Part shown: in pieces, positions 1 to 8,556 of the stretch
Layout of the letters: every line of letters starts with the position of its first letter
Position numbering within the stretch: position 1 is the first letter of the stretch
Assembly: GCF_003634095.1 (NCBI RefSeq)
Contig: NZ_RBIR01000001.1
Location: 558,001-622,000 of the forward strand
Reading direction: 5' to 3'
From: Arthrobacter oryzae
GTDB taxonomy: Bacteria; Actinomycetota; Actinomycetes; Actinomycetales; Micrococcaceae
Length of the DNA: 64,000 nucleotides
Made by a program: the position numbers and the translations under genes
The notes under the pieces: model-generated
Databases searched by the model: none
What the model was told of the DNA's origin: nothing
What the model saw: only the letters and a program-made list of their open reading frames with translations

Positions 1-1030
1 ACCGGATGCCGGAAATATGGGGGATTGCGGCGGCCGGCAAGGGAGAGTTATAGCCGGATAGGCCGCCCCAGCTCCAGAGCGTGCCATCGATCTTGAGCGC
101 GAAAATGACGCCTCCTGGGCTAGGGGCGAGCGATTTCACCCCGACTAACCCAGCGACCTGGACCGGCGTCGAGGAATCGCGGACCGTCGCGTTGCCCAGT
201 TGGGCATAGTCATTTCTGCCCCACGCACTGACGGTTCCGTCCGCCTTGACGGCGAATACTGAATCGCCGTCGACAGTCAACGCCCGGACCCCGGTGAGTC
301 CGGGCACCTCGCGAGGGGAAAGGCAGGTGGGGGTGGTGCCGGTGCCCAGCTGCCCGTAGGTGTTGTTCCCCCAGGCCCAGACCGTGCCGTCGGCCTTCAG
401 CGCGTACTGGGATCCGTCATCGTTGACACTCATGGACACTACACCGGTCAGGCCCGGTATCGGGGTGGGGGAGAGGGCCTGCCCTGTGGTGGATCCGTCC
501 CCCAACCCTCCGTAGGTATCGCCTCCCCACGCCAGAACGGTCCCGTCGGCCTTTACCGCGTACTTCGCGTAGTGCCCTTCTACGACAGAGCGGGCTCCCG
601 TCATCAGGAGCGGGAGCGCTGCCGCAGGGGACGCCTGGACGGACAGGGGAGTGGTGAGGACCGAAGATGCACCCCGGTAATCCGTGAGCGCAATTACGGG
701 ATGGGCGGTCCCGGGAGCGGTCGGGGTCCCGGCCAGGACCCCGGTTTGAGGATCGAGCGTGATCCCGCCCGGGAGGGTGCCACTCGAAATAGACCAGGTA
801 TACGGGCCAAACCCACCCTTCGCGGCCAGAGCAACGTGATAATGCTGCCCGACGATACCGTCGGGAACCGCAGTGGTGCTGATAACCGGTGCATCGTTTG
901 GTGTCGACGATGACGGCGTCGGCGACGCGTCTGCCGCGGGCGTCGCTGCCTCGGTCGGCGTCGCAGTGAGGCTGCCGGAGGCAACGACGAGACCGCCGCA
1001 TAGAACTACAGTCAAAATCGCGCGACTCAT
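1..1030 (-). CDS. Secreted RCC1-repeat protein, 3' end outside window
   Basis: The frame is open from an ATG at 1030 down to base 1 (343 codons), so the protein continues beyond the window. Residues 1-23 are a hydrophobic signal-peptide-like stretch, followed by a Thr/Pro/Ala/Ser-rich linker. Next comes a segment of about 80 residues with the pattern PYTWSISSGTLPGGITLD, typical of putative Ig (He_PIG) domains. From about residue 145 the protein repeats the RCC1 signature: YAVKADGTVLAWG, YALKADGTVWAWG, VFAVKADGTVSAWG and FALKIDGTLWSWG, each followed by a YGQLG-like motif about 50 residues apart, so it forms part of a beta-propeller. It is probably exported and binds a ligand or protein. Its target is unknown. 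The domain call is firm; the function is not. Confidence 0.85.
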   Translation of the reverse strand, partial: MSRAILTVVLCGGLVVASGSLTATPTEAATPAADASPTPSSSTPNDAPVISTTAVPDGIVGQHYHVALAAKGGFGPYTWSISSGTLPGGITLDPQTGVLAGTPTAPGTAHPVIALTDYRGASSVLTTPLSVQASPAAALPLLMTGARSVVEGHYAKYAVKADGTVLAWGGDTYGGLGDGSTTGQALSPTPIPGLTGVVSMSVNDDGSQYALKADGTVWAWGNNTYGQLGTGTTPTCLSPREVPGLTGVRALTVDGDSVFAVKADGTVSAWGRNDYAQLGNATVRDSSTPVQVAGLVGVKSLAPSPGGVIFALKIDGTLWSWGGLSGYNSPLPAAAIPHISGIR

Positions 1031-1370
1031 CGCGCCGGAACCAATCCCCACGGGACCACTTTCACCAGAAGAATTCAGGTCCAGGGGGAGATTGCAAAGT
1101 CAGTCGCCCCCAACACACCGACTTGATGAAAGAAACCTAAACTCCAAAAAGTGTTCGCACAAGCAACTATCTAAAAATATTTCACCCAGGCATCGCCGCG
1201 GCCCGCGCGTGCTGGATGTTAACCACATCACCGGACCGTCCGCAGCACTCAACTAACCGCTCGGGACCGCCATCGACCAGTCCCGGGTCAAAAAGTCGCG
1301 GGTGTGGGTTTGGAAATCCTGAACAATGCCGCCGAAGGGGGCGACTTCAGGGGTAGTTGGATTGTGGTGA
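1031..1370. other. Intergenic stretch without a recognised gene
   Basis: About 340 bases between the RCC1-protein start and the stop of the next lipoprotein gene. It is visibly more AT-rich than its surroundings around 1115-1190, which would suit the promoter of the minus-strand RCC1 gene, but I could not fix a -35/-10 pair. The short open frames here have no protein-like composition. Confidence 0.5.
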
Positions 1371-1931
1371 TTATTCCGACTTGAAGCTGAGCGAATCGGG
1401 GCCGCTCACCCAGAAAAGTGTGCCGTTGGCGTATGTCATTGCAATGGGGCGTTTCAGGAATTCCTGTAGCCACGATTGGTAGTCACCAGCAGCGCCCACG
1501 CACCCTGCTGCGCCCACGGCGATCCTTCCGACGGTGAGAGTGTTCCCCCTGATGGTCACCGGGGCGCTGAATGGGGAGCATGGTGCGCGTATGGCCAGCT
1601 GCAGCCCGCCATTGACGGACGTGAGTTGAATTTTGACAGCTCCGGCCGCGGCCCAGGGCAGGGCTTTACCGTCCGAGGAGGCAGCGACGCTGTTGTAGGT
1701 GATGCACGGTGCGGCGGGCAGGAAGTGCGCGCACGCCTCCGTCGGCGGGGCTGAGGTGGCCGGGATCGGCGTAGCTGCCCCCTTGTCGGCCAGTGCTGTT
1801 GCTGAGAGCACCGTGGTTGGGGCGGGTGTTGGCGTGCCCGGGCCGCCTAATGGGGTCGCTGCGCATGAGGCCACGAGCAATGACGCTAGTAGAACTGAAA
1901 TGTTGATTGGCAGATGCCGGCTGCGATCCAT
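1371..1931 (-). CDS. Lipoprotein with META/HslJ-like domain
   Basis: 186 residues from the ATG at 1931, chosen because AAGGGGG lies just upstream; an in-frame start 12 codons earlier lacks this and would spoil the signal peptide. Residues 1-23 are a lipoprotein signal ending in LLVAS-Cys23. A Pro/Thr-rich linker follows. The C-terminal part (about residues 75-186) has the META/HslJ pattern: an early ITYNSV segment, a Cys-containing GxxGCxGxxxxY stretch, a helix before IAMTYANGTLFWVSG, and a terminal LSFKS strand. It should be anchored to the outer face of the membrane. Members of this fold are often linked to stress or antibiotic tolerance, but nothing here fixes a role. Confidence 0.65.
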   Translation of the reverse strand: MDRSRHLPINISVLLASLLVASCAATPLGGPGTPTPAPTTVLSATALADKGAATPIPATSAPPTEACAHFLPAAPCITYNSVAASSDGKALPWAAAGAVKIQLTSVNGGLQLAIRAPCSPFSAPVTIRGNTLTVGRIAVGAAGCVGAAGDYQSWLQEFLKRPIAMTYANGTLFWVSGPDSLSFKSE

Positions 1932-2126
1932 TGTTCCCCCTTGAGAATGAACGCTGAACCTGAGCATAGGTGTCCGACCCGTGTTTGTCGTTAGGTTGGG
2001 GTAATGAATTCTACCTGCCCGTTTTGGCGTCCGCTAATTATTGGTACGAAAAATTGTCAACGTATTGAACGATAAATCCAGTACTAAATATCCCCCTTGA
2101 GTGGGGGGCCGGTGGACAATGAGGCC

Positions 2127-2354
2127 ATGAACACAGCTGAAGCAATATTCGCGGCGGTCGTGATCGCGGCCTTGATCGCGACCGCCATCTACTTCGTCGT
2201 CGTTTACCGAAAGAAAAGGGGCGCCGTCAACAAGCATCCTCACTTTGATCCACGCGCCAGCCGCAGCCGTGATCTGGGCAATAACGGCGGCAGCAGCCTC
2301 AACGCAACGAGGGCCAACGGCGGCTACAACGGCGGGGGCGGGCTCCCGGGCTGA
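2127..2354 (+). CDS. Small membrane protein with basic/glycine-rich tail
   Basis: 75 residues from the ATG at 2127. Residues 5-27 form one transmembrane helix (AIFAAVVIAALIATAIYFVVVY) followed directly by RKKRG, predicting an outside N-terminus and a cytoplasmic tail. The tail is Asn/Gly-rich and looks disordered. An alternative ATG lies at 2118. I recognise no family. The sharp helix plus positive stop-transfer pattern is the reason for believing it is real. Confidence 0.5.
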   Translation: MNTAEAIFAAVVIAALIATAIYFVVVYRKKRGAVNKHPHFDPRASRSRDLGNNGGSSLNATRANGGYNGGGGLPG

Positions 2355-2412
2355 AAGACGTGAGGGGGAGTGCCATCAAAAGCGCTAGCGTACGCACGCA
2401 TAAGGTGAGGCC

Positions 2413-2523
2413 ATGAATCCCGCCTCCCGGCACCACCTGCAGAACACCCTGAGGACTCTGGCTCTACCGGCAGCGATCGTCGGGCTGATCGTCGGCCTAG
2501 TGGGACGTTTCCAGGTCCAATAA
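2413..2523 (+). CDS. 36-residue putative membrane peptide
   Basis: ATG at 2413 is preceded by AAGGTGAGG, one of the clearest ribosome binding sites in this part of the window. It reads 36 codons to TAA at 2521-2523. The peptide has a polar/basic N-terminus and a hydrophobic segment LALPAAIVGLIVGLVG, followed by a short polar end. It could be a single-span membrane peptide. No family is recognised. Confidence rests on the binding site and the hydrophobic pattern only. Confidence 0.4.
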   Translation: MNPASRHHLQNTLRTLALPAAIVGLIVGLVGRFQVQ

Positions 2524-2527
2524 GGCC

Positions 2528-2854
2528 TCACACGGTCGGGCCGGTGCCGTTCGCTGCCCTCCCGCCGCGAGGCGCCACACTCAGGGTGACCGTCACCGCG
2601 TCACCGTTGCCGAACCGCTCCTGCGTGCGGACGTCCTTCTTTACAGGCAGCACGTACGCACCGTTGCGTGGCAGGAGCGAGGTCTCCCATTCGGTGCCAC
2701 CGATCCGCGCGGACACCGGGATGGCACCCCACCCGTAAGTGGCCGTCGCTGCTTGGGCCCTGACGTAGTCACACACTTCAGCAGGCAGCGACAACCAGTA
2801 GAAAGGCGCCGGTCCACGCCATTCAAACAATTCCGCACTGAAGGTCATGTCCAC
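2528..2854 (-). CDS. DUF1905 family protein
   Basis: 108 residues from a GTG at 2854, or 106 from the ATG at 2848. The whole chain follows the DUF1905 pattern: FSAELFEWRGPAPFYWLSLP at the N-terminus, a middle GWGAIPVSARIGGTEWETSLLP and a YVLPVKKDVR turn before a final DAVTVTLSV strand. These small beta-barrel proteins occur alone or fused to YdeI-type domains, and their function is not established. No ribosome binding site is visible. TAGCGT eight bases before the GTG could be a -10 element for a leaderless message, which favours the GTG start. Confidence 0.8.
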   Translation of the reverse strand: MDMTFSAELFEWRGPAPFYWLSLPAEVCDYVRAQAATATYGWGAIPVSARIGGTEWETSLLPRNGAYVLPVKKDVRTQERFGNGDAVTVTLSVAPRGGRAANGTGPTV

Positions 2855-3469
2855 GTCAGGGAACGCTAGTGGTCGAAGGCAGCTTTATCAACGTTCTTTG
2901 CTGGACTCCTTCTGCCCGCCACACCGTGACCGACACGCGCGGAACGGGCGCGGGGGACGGCCAACGCGATTCCGGTGACGAGATGCGCAAACTACTACTT
3001 GACATAATGTTGATTATCGGCACTGTATAATCAGTCGAAAGGGGCTGATTATCATGCGGGCCGCCGTGCCACGAGTTCCACATCCAGGCGTCCACACATC
3101 TAGGCAGCTAAGCAGTCCGGCCGTGCCGCGTCGGCAGCAGCACGAGTCACCGGAACGCAGTGCAACGCCCGGCGCCGGCTCAGGAATATGTCCGCGGCGC
3201 GTGTGTTGTCGCCCACCAACCAACTGGTGATTCGAATACCGAATGTTTCTCGGGATCCGGAACAAAATTCCAGAGGCCCGGCTGCTGGCTAGGTTGACAT
3301 AAGTATCCCGATTCAGCGGCAAGGTGCCCTGAGGCGGCCGCGGGCTTTCCAGAGCCGCTCAGTGCAACGGGCGCCCGCTTTAACGCACGGTTCGTTCCGC
3401 GGAACTCGGCGGAGGCCAGCCACTGCACGTTCACTGCGTGCTGGCCGAGCAACTTCCCGCCGCCGGCGG
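2855..3469. other. Gene-poor region with a possible decayed gene
   Basis: About 615 bases with no convincing protein. A 58-codon frame starts at ATG 3054 (MRAAV...) and ends at 3230. It has a good upstream GAAAGGGG, but its sequence is rich in Arg, Pro and Ser like non-coding GC-rich DNA. MRAAV followed, one base out of frame, by HEF resembles the start of zinc/quinone oxidoreductases, so this may be the front of a frameshifted and deleted gene; that is speculative. A second TTGACA stands at about 3294-3299. Nothing else is recognisable. Confidence 0.35.
2999..3053 (+). promoter_or_regulatory. AT-rich promoter/operator array with three TGATTAT half-sites
   Basis: TTGACA (2999-3004) and TATAAT (3026-3031) are perfect hexamers but 21 bases apart, wider than usual. 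TGATTAT (3011-3017) and ATAATCA (3027-3033) form an inverted repeat with a 9-base spacer across the -10 element. A third copy, TGATTAT (3046-3052), lies directly before the ATG at 3054. The layout suits repression of a promoter whose own gene seems degenerate. Confidence 0.45.
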
Positions 3470-5473
3470 CTACAACGCCCAGTCGGCGTCGTCGTACGGG
3501 CGGCCCCGGAAATGAGCGCGGAGGTACTCCCCCACCACGGCAGCCCCCAGATCCCCGGTCTCGGGCGCGACCACCCGGCCGTCGATCCGGCGGGCCATAC
3601 GTTGGACAAACCGCTCAAGTCCCGGATCATCCCCGAGCCGGAAGAAGGTGGCCTGCGTGCCGGCACGCCCAAGGCGGTCGAGCTCGGCGACCGTAATGCG
3701 GATGGTCTCGGTGTCCGGCGGCCAGGCGAACCACGATTCGCCGTCGGCCAGCAGGTGCGCGGTGGGCTCGCCGTCGGTCACCACGAGAAGGACCGGCTGC
3801 ATGGTCGGGTGCTGGCGGAAGAATCGACCCGCCAGCAGCAAGCCGTGATGCAGGTTAGTCCCCTGTTCCCGCAATGCCGGCAGGGCCGTGAGCTCGCCGA
3901 TGTCCATGGTCTGCGCGTAGCGGCCGAAGGTGATCAGCTGCAGGCGGTCCCCGCGGAACCGGGTGGATATGAGGTGATGCAGGGCCAGTGCCGTCCGTTT
4001 CATCGGCACCCAGCGGCCCTCGGCCGCCATCGAGAAGGACACATCGGCGAGCAAGACGACGGCGGCCTGGGTGCGTGCCTCCGTCTCCGTCACCTCGATG
4101 TCGTCTACAGCCAGGCGGAGGCCGTGGCGGGGATCCCCGCCGTCGGCGATGGTGCGGCGGATCGCATTTGTGATGGTCCGGGTGACGTCCCAAGGCTCGG
4201 CGTCGCCGAACTCCCACTGGCGGCTGGAACCGGTCTGTTCCCCGGCTGCCCCGGCCGCCCGGGTGTCCCGGCCCCCTTGCCGGCCGGACAACTGCCTGGC
4301 GGTGTCCCGCAACAGCGCCCTGCCGAGCCGGCGCATGGCCTGCGGTGAGAGCCGGAGGTCGCCATCCGCCCCGCGCCGGAGGTAGCCCCCGTCCTGCATG
4401 GCCCGTTCGATTTCTGCGAGGGTGCGGGCCGTCACCGCGGCGTCCTGTCCGAGCTGCCGGGCGAGGGCGTCCAGGTCCAAGTCGTCGAGCCGGGAGCCGT
4501 TGTAGGACTGGGAAAGCTGTTCGGCCAGCTCGTCCAGTTCGGCCAGGTCTTGGAGCACACCGGTGCCGTCGCCGAGCCCGAGCCCCTCTTCGCCCTCGAA
4601 TCGTTCGGAGCCGGTCCAGTCCTCGCCGGGGCGCAGGGCCTGCAGGTTGGCATCGAGCTGGCCGAGCTGGGCCATGAGTTCGGGCGAGCCGAACGCCTGG
4701 GCGGAGAGTTGCATGAGCTCTTGGCGCTGCTCGGCGGACATGGATTGCAAGAGCCGCTGGGCGGCGGCCCCACGCTGGGCGAGAGCGTCCACGAGTTCCT
4801 CGACGGACTGCGGGTTCTCCGGGAAGAACTGGCCGTGCTTGGCCATGAATTCCTGGAAGTCCGCGTCGGTGTCCTCGCCGCGCCGATGCTTGTCGAGGAG
4901 TTCGTTGAGGTCCTGCAGCATCTCGCTGACGGCCGCGCGGTCCTCATCCGTGGCGCCCTCGAGCGCCTCTTTCATCCCGGCGAACCGCTGGTCCAGGATC
5001 TCGCGGCCCAGCAGGTCCTTGATCTGCTCGTAGGCCTCCCGGGCGGTGCTCGACTGCCAGTCATAGGAGGCAAGCTCGTTGACCGCAGCCGCCGTGGATT
5101 TAGGCAGGTTCTGCAGCTGCATCTCCCGGAAGGCCCGGTCTGTGTCGTCCATCCGCACGTCGCGGGCGAGCTGTTTGCGCTCCTCCAGCACCGCAGTGTC
5201 AAGGAGCTTCTGGACCTCGTTGAGGGTGCCGTCCAGCCGGTGGCGGTCCAGCAGTTCATTGCGCCGCTGCTGGACGCGGCCGGCGAGGTGATCAAGGCCT
5301 TCCCGGTTACGGCCGCCGCGCCGCAGGTACTCCTGCAGGGCTTGGCGGGGCGAATATCCGGCCATGACGTCCTCGGCAACAGCATCCAGCGCCTCCGCCA
5401 GGTCCACCGGCGGGGCGAGCGGGTCCGGTCCTCCCGCGTACCGGCCATAGCGGGACCGGTTATGAACGCTCAT
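3470..5473 (-). CDS. VWA domain protein, partner of a MoxR/ChlI-type ATPase
   Basis: 667 residues from the ATG at 5473, which has AGGAGG a few bases upstream. The first 470 residues are charged and mostly helical, with repeated Leu/Gln/Glu/Arg segments. The C-terminal 190 residues are a von Willebrand A domain with an intact metal site: DVSFS (Asp477), GTN (Thr539) and VTDGEP (Asp567). The gene for an AAA+ ATPase lies 46 bases upstream on the same strand, so the two are probably one operon. MoxR/VWA and ChlI/ChlD pairs remodel or metallate target proteins. Here no target gene is adjacent, so the client is unknown. Confidence 0.85.
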   Translation of the reverse strand: MSVHNRSRYGRYAGGPDPLAPPVDLAEALDAVAEDVMAGYSPRQALQEYLRRGGRNREGLDHLAGRVQQRRNELLDRHRLDGTLNEVQKLLDTAVLEERKQLARDVRMDDTDRAFREMQLQNLPKSTAAAVNELASYDWQSSTAREAYEQIKDLLGREILDQRFAGMKEALEGATDEDRAAVSEMLQDLNELLDKHRRGEDTDADFQEFMAKHGQFFPENPQSVEELVDALAQRGAAAQRLLQSMSAEQRQELMQLSAQAFGSPELMAQLGQLDANLQALRPGEDWTGSERFEGEEGLGLGDGTGVLQDLAELDELAEQLSQSYNGSRLDDLDLDALARQLGQDAAVTARTLAEIERAMQDGGYLRRGADGDLRLSPQAMRRLGRALLRDTARQLSGRQGGRDTRAAGAAGEQTGSSRQWEFGDAEPWDVTRTITNAIRRTIADGGDPRHGLRLAVDDIEVTETEARTQAAVVLLADVSFSMAAEGRWVPMKRTALALHHLISTRFRGDRLQLITFGRYAQTMDIGELTALPALREQGTNLHHGLLLAGRFFRQHPTMQPVLLVVTDGEPTAHLLADGESWFAWPPDTETIRITVAELDRLGRAGTQATFFRLGDDPGLERFVQRMARRIDGRVVAPETGDLGAAVVGEYLRAHFRGRPYDDADWAL

Positions 5474-5519
5474 GGGCCCTCCTCTATTCAGTCGAAGAAC
5501 TACCCGGCCTGGGAACTGC

Positions 5520-6908
5520 CTAGCCGTAGATGGTGGCCTCGTCGTCGGAATCCTTGGAGATCCGGCGGGCGAGGTAGAGACCCTCCAATGCGAGTTCGAC
5601 GGCGGCGGCGCGCTGCCCGTCGCTTCCCGCGCCCAGGCGCTCACTGATGTCGTCGTAGAGCCGCGAGCCGTTGAGGGGCGGGAGATTCTGGAGGAACTCC
5701 CGGGCGGTGACCAGCTCCCCGGTGGTCACCGTGGTGTGGCCGTCGAGCGCAGCGACGAGCGGACCCATGTCGATGCCGTGGAAATGCGCCCGCACGGCCT
5801 CCGCGGTAGCCATGCGCAGGAGATGATCAAGGATGTCCTGTTCCCGGCCCTCCTCCCCCGACTCGAACTCGATCTTCCCGGCGAGGACTTCCACCGCGGC
5901 GTCGAGGTCGATGATCCGGGCCACGGCCTCGTCCTCGCCGCGCACACTCGCCCGGCGCAGGGCCGCCGCTGCGACGGTTTCGGCGCCAGCGATGGCGAAC
6001 CGCGCGGACACTCCGGAAGTCTGGTTGATCGCCGGGGACTGCCGCAACGCCCGGGTGTAGCGGGCCAGGATCTCCAGGATGACCGGCGGCACGCCGGCCA
6101 CCAGGTGCCCCTCCTGCCGGATGACGGCGACCTCGTCGTCGAGCTCTATCGGGTAATGGGTGCGGATCTCAGCGCCGAAGCGGTCCCGCAGCGGGGTGAT
6201 GATCCGGCCGCGGTTGGTGTAGTCCTCCGGGTTGGCGGACGCGACCACGAGGACGTCCAAGGGCAGCCGGAGCACGTAGCCGCGGATCTGGATGTCGCGC
6301 TCCTCCATCACGTTGAGCATCGAGACCTGGATCCGCTCGGCGAGGTCGGGCAGTTCGTTGATCGCGATGATCCCCCGGTTGGAGCGCGGGACCAGGCCGT
6401 AGTGGATCGTTTCCGGATCCCCGAGCCGGCGGCCCTCGGCCACCCGCATGGGGTCGACGTCGCCGATGAGGTCGGCGACGGAGGTGTCCGGCGTCGCGAG
6501 CTTCTCGACATACCGTTCCGAACGGTGGCGCCACGCCACCCGCAGCCGGTCCCCCTCGGTGAGGGCAAGGGCGCGGGAGTGCTCCGTGATGGGTTCGTAC
6601 GGGTGTTCGTTCAGCTCCGAGTCCTCGATCACCGGCGACCACTCATCCAGCAGCCCGGCCAGGGTGCGCAGGAGCCGGGTCTTGCCCTGCCCGCGTTCGC
6701 CGAGCAGCACGACGTCGTGGCCGGCGAGCAGCGCCCGCTCGAGCTGGGGCAGGACCGTCCGGCTGAATCCGAACATCCCGGGCCACGGATCCCGGCCAGC
6801 GGCAAGGGCCGCGAGCAGGTTGTCGCGGATTTCGCGGCGCAGGTCCTTGTGAACGTGGCCGGAGGCACGCAGTTCACCAACAGTGAAGATATCGGGGCGA
6901 TCACTCAC
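5520..6908 (-). CDS. MoxR/magnesium-chelatase-type AAA+ ATPase
   Basis: 462 residues from ATG 6908. Walker A is GERGQGKT (residues 70-77). The Walker B segment reads GIIAINELPDL, with Asn where most AAA+ proteins have Asp. As I recall this INELPDL form is usual in this subfamily, so it is probably not a local mutation. Sensor-1-like ASANPEDYT and the arginine-rich DRFGAEIRTHYP follow. The C-terminal third holds the helical lid. It precedes the VWA gene in the same direction, and the two should act as one ATP-driven complex in the cytoplasm. The region upstream (6909-7054) is shared with a divergent gene and contains a GC-rich hairpin at 7004-7030. Confidence 0.85.
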   Translation of the reverse strand: MSDRPDIFTVGELRASGHVHKDLRREIRDNLLAALAAGRDPWPGMFGFSRTVLPQLERALLAGHDVVLLGERGQGKTRLLRTLAGLLDEWSPVIEDSELNEHPYEPITEHSRALALTEGDRLRVAWRHRSERYVEKLATPDTSVADLIGDVDPMRVAEGRRLGDPETIHYGLVPRSNRGIIAINELPDLAERIQVSMLNVMEERDIQIRGYVLRLPLDVLVVASANPEDYTNRGRIITPLRDRFGAEIRTHYPIELDDEVAVIRQEGHLVAGVPPVILEILARYTRALRQSPAINQTSGVSARFAIAGAETVAAAALRRASVRGEDEAVARIIDLDAAVEVLAGKIEFESGEEGREQDILDHLLRMATAEAVRAHFHGIDMGPLVAALDGHTTVTTGELVTAREFLQNLPPLNGSRLYDDISERLGAGSDGQRAAAVELALEGLYLARRISKDSDDEATIYG

Positions 6909-7054
6909 TCCTCTACGTTAGTCCTCGACGGTGCGGGGAATCGAGAGATTTATCCAGATTTCCAGCTCACCGGGCATCCGCGCGACTTACCGCTGCGCGG
7001 CTCCCCCGCCCCTCGCAAGCTCGGGCGGGGCCCCTGCCGCTACGCTTAGTCCTG

Positions 7055-7738
7055 ATGACTGCAGCAACGCCGCCGGCATCGCCGGCACCGACGTCCGGGC
7101 CTTCCCCTGAGCGACAGGGCACGCTCCTGCTTCTGGTGCGCCACGGGGAGACGCCGACGACGGGCACGGTGCTGCCGGGGCGGGCACCGGGACTGCATTT
7201 GTCGGACCGGGGCCGTGCCCAATCCGAACGGGTGGCGGAACGGCTCGCGGGCTTGCCCGTCGACGCCATCTATTCCTCGCCGCTGGAGCGCGCCAGCGAG
7301 ACGGCGGAGCCGACGGCGGCCCGCGCGGGGCTGGACGTGAACGCCGACGCCGGGCTGCTTGAGTGCGATTTCGGCGACTGGACCGGCGCCGCGATCGCCG
7401 ACCTGGCGGCCTTGCCGCAGTGGCAGACCGTGCAGCACAGCCCGTCCACGTTCCGCTTCCCGAACGGCGAAAGTTTCACGCAAATGCAGGCCCGGATCGT
7501 GGGAACGGTGGAGGCCTTGCGCACGGCCCACGCCGGAGGCGTCGTCGTATGCTTCTCCCACGCCGATCCCATCAAGGCTGCCGTCGCCCATGCCCTGGGC
7601 ACGCACCTGGACCTCTTCCAGCGCATCGTCATCAGCCCGGGCTCGGTGTCGGCCATCTCGTTCGTGGAGGGTCAGGCACCCGTGGTGCTCATGGTGAATT
7701 CGACCGCGGAACCACTCAGTGGGCTGAGGACGCCGTGA
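7055..7738 (+). CDS. Histidine phosphatase, MSMEG_4193 family
   Basis: 227 residues from ATG 7055. The phosphatase motif LLVRHGET is at residues 26-33, followed by LSDRGRAQSERVAERL, SSPLERASETAEP and the second catalytic histidine in CFSHADPIK. This matches the actinobacterial MSMEG_4193-type 'phosphomutase' family, whose substrate is not known. TACGCT eight bases before the ATG could be a -10 element for a leaderless transcript; no Shine-Dalgarno sequence is visible. The next gene follows after 13 bases, so they are co-transcribed. In many actinobacteria a DUF3090 gene lies between or beside these two; none is present here. Confidence 0.85.
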   Translation: MTAATPPASPAPTSGPSPERQGTLLLLVRHGETPTTGTVLPGRAPGLHLSDRGRAQSERVAERLAGLPVDAIYSSPLERASETAEPTAARAGLDVNADAGLLECDFGDWTGAAIADLAALPQWQTVQHSPSTFRFPNGESFTQMQARIVGTVEALRTAHAGGVVVCFSHADPIKAAVAHALGTHLDLFQRIVISPGSVSAISFVEGQAPVVLMVNSTAEPLSGLRTP

Positions 7739-7751
7739 AAAGGGATGAAAA

Positions 7752-8453
7752 GTGTCCGGCCGGGAGCTGAGCCTGCTCACCGAAGGCCGCATCGAGCTTC
7801 TCGGACTGATCCCGCGCAGCAGCAACGAGACGTTCCTCGTCCAGGTCTCCCGCGGGGACGACGCCGCGTACGCGGTCTACAAGCCGGAGGCCGGGGAGAG
7901 GCCGCTGTCCGATTTCGAGCCCGGGCTCTATCGGCGGGAACGGGCGGCCTACCTGCTCAGCGAATCCCTGGCGTGGGGACTCGTGCCGCCAACGGTGATC
8001 CGCGAGGAAGCGCCCCTCGGGATCGGTTCGCTGCAGTGGTTCATCGAGTGCGACTTCCAGGAGCATTACTTCACGCTGTACGAGGGCGCCCCCGAGACCC
8101 ACCGCGAGCTGGCGCGGATCGCCCTGTTCGACTACATCGCCAACAACACCGACCGCAAGAGCGGTCACGTGCTGCGCGGTCTTGACGGACGGGTGTGGGG
8201 CATCGACCACGGGCTGTGCTTCTCGGCAGACTTCAAACTGCGCACCGTGATCTGGGACTTCGCCGGTGATCCCGTCCCCGGGAACCTCCTTGAGGACATC
8301 GCGCCGCTCGCTGAGGCCGTGCCGCCAGATGTGGCCGGGCTTCTCGACCATGCGGAAGTCGCAGCCCTGCAGCGCAGGGTGCGGCGCTTGCTGCGTGAGG
8401 GGGTGCTGCCGATTGACCGCACCGGCATGCGCTATCCGTGGCCGCTGGTTTAG
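7752..8453 (+). CDS. SCO1664 family protein, kinase-like fold
   Basis: 233 residues from GTG 7752. Recognised as the SCO1664 family from its length and sequence: YAVYKPEAGERPL near the N-terminus (a lysine in a nucleotide-binding position), LFDYIANNTDRKSGHVL in the middle and VWGIDHGLCFS later. The NxDR and IDHG motifs resemble the catalytic and metal-binding loops of PI3/4-kinase-like enzymes. Activity is unproven. It is tightly coupled to the upstream phosphatase gene, and conserved neighbourhoods of this pair often include mycothiol biosynthesis (mshC), which is not in this window. Confidence 0.8.
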   Translation: MSGRELSLLTEGRIELLGLIPRSSNETFLVQVSRGDDAAYAVYKPEAGERPLSDFEPGLYRRERAAYLLSESLAWGLVPPTVIREEAPLGIGSLQWFIECDFQEHYFTLYEGAPETHRELARIALFDYIANNTDRKSGHVLRGLDGRVWGIDHGLCFSADFKLRTVIWDFAGDPVPGNLLEDIAPLAEAVPPDVAGLLDHAEVAALQRRVRRLLREGVLPIDRTGMRYPWPLV

Positions 8454-8469
8454 GCGAGGCACGAACGTG

Positions 8470-8503
8470 CTGCGGGCCGGCCCCGTGGGGAGCCGGCCCG
8501 CAG
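8470..8503. terminator. GC-rich bidirectional terminator hairpin
   Basis: CTGCGGGCCGGC (8470-8481) pairs perfectly with GCCGGCCCGCAG (8492-8503) across a 10-base loop. It sits between two convergent genes. There is no U-tract, so termination could be factor-assisted. Confidence 0.7.
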
Positions 8504-8556
8504 CTGTAGGTCAGCCGCCGGATCATCCGATAGCCGGACCCCGGCCCGGCCGCGGG

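Noticed and set aside
2999..3031. Ordinary TTGACA/TATAAT promoter
   Set aside because: The hexamers are perfect but 21 bases apart, so I describe it as an operator array with an uncertain promoter instead of a confirmed one.
4550..5647. Plus-strand frame of 365 codons over the VWA gene
   Set aside because: Antisense shadow of the coiled, charged N-terminus of the VWA protein; no family features.
6969..7269. Short minus-strand frames over the phosphomutase start
   Set aside because: Antisense to the RHGET-containing histidine phosphatase; no protein-like pattern.
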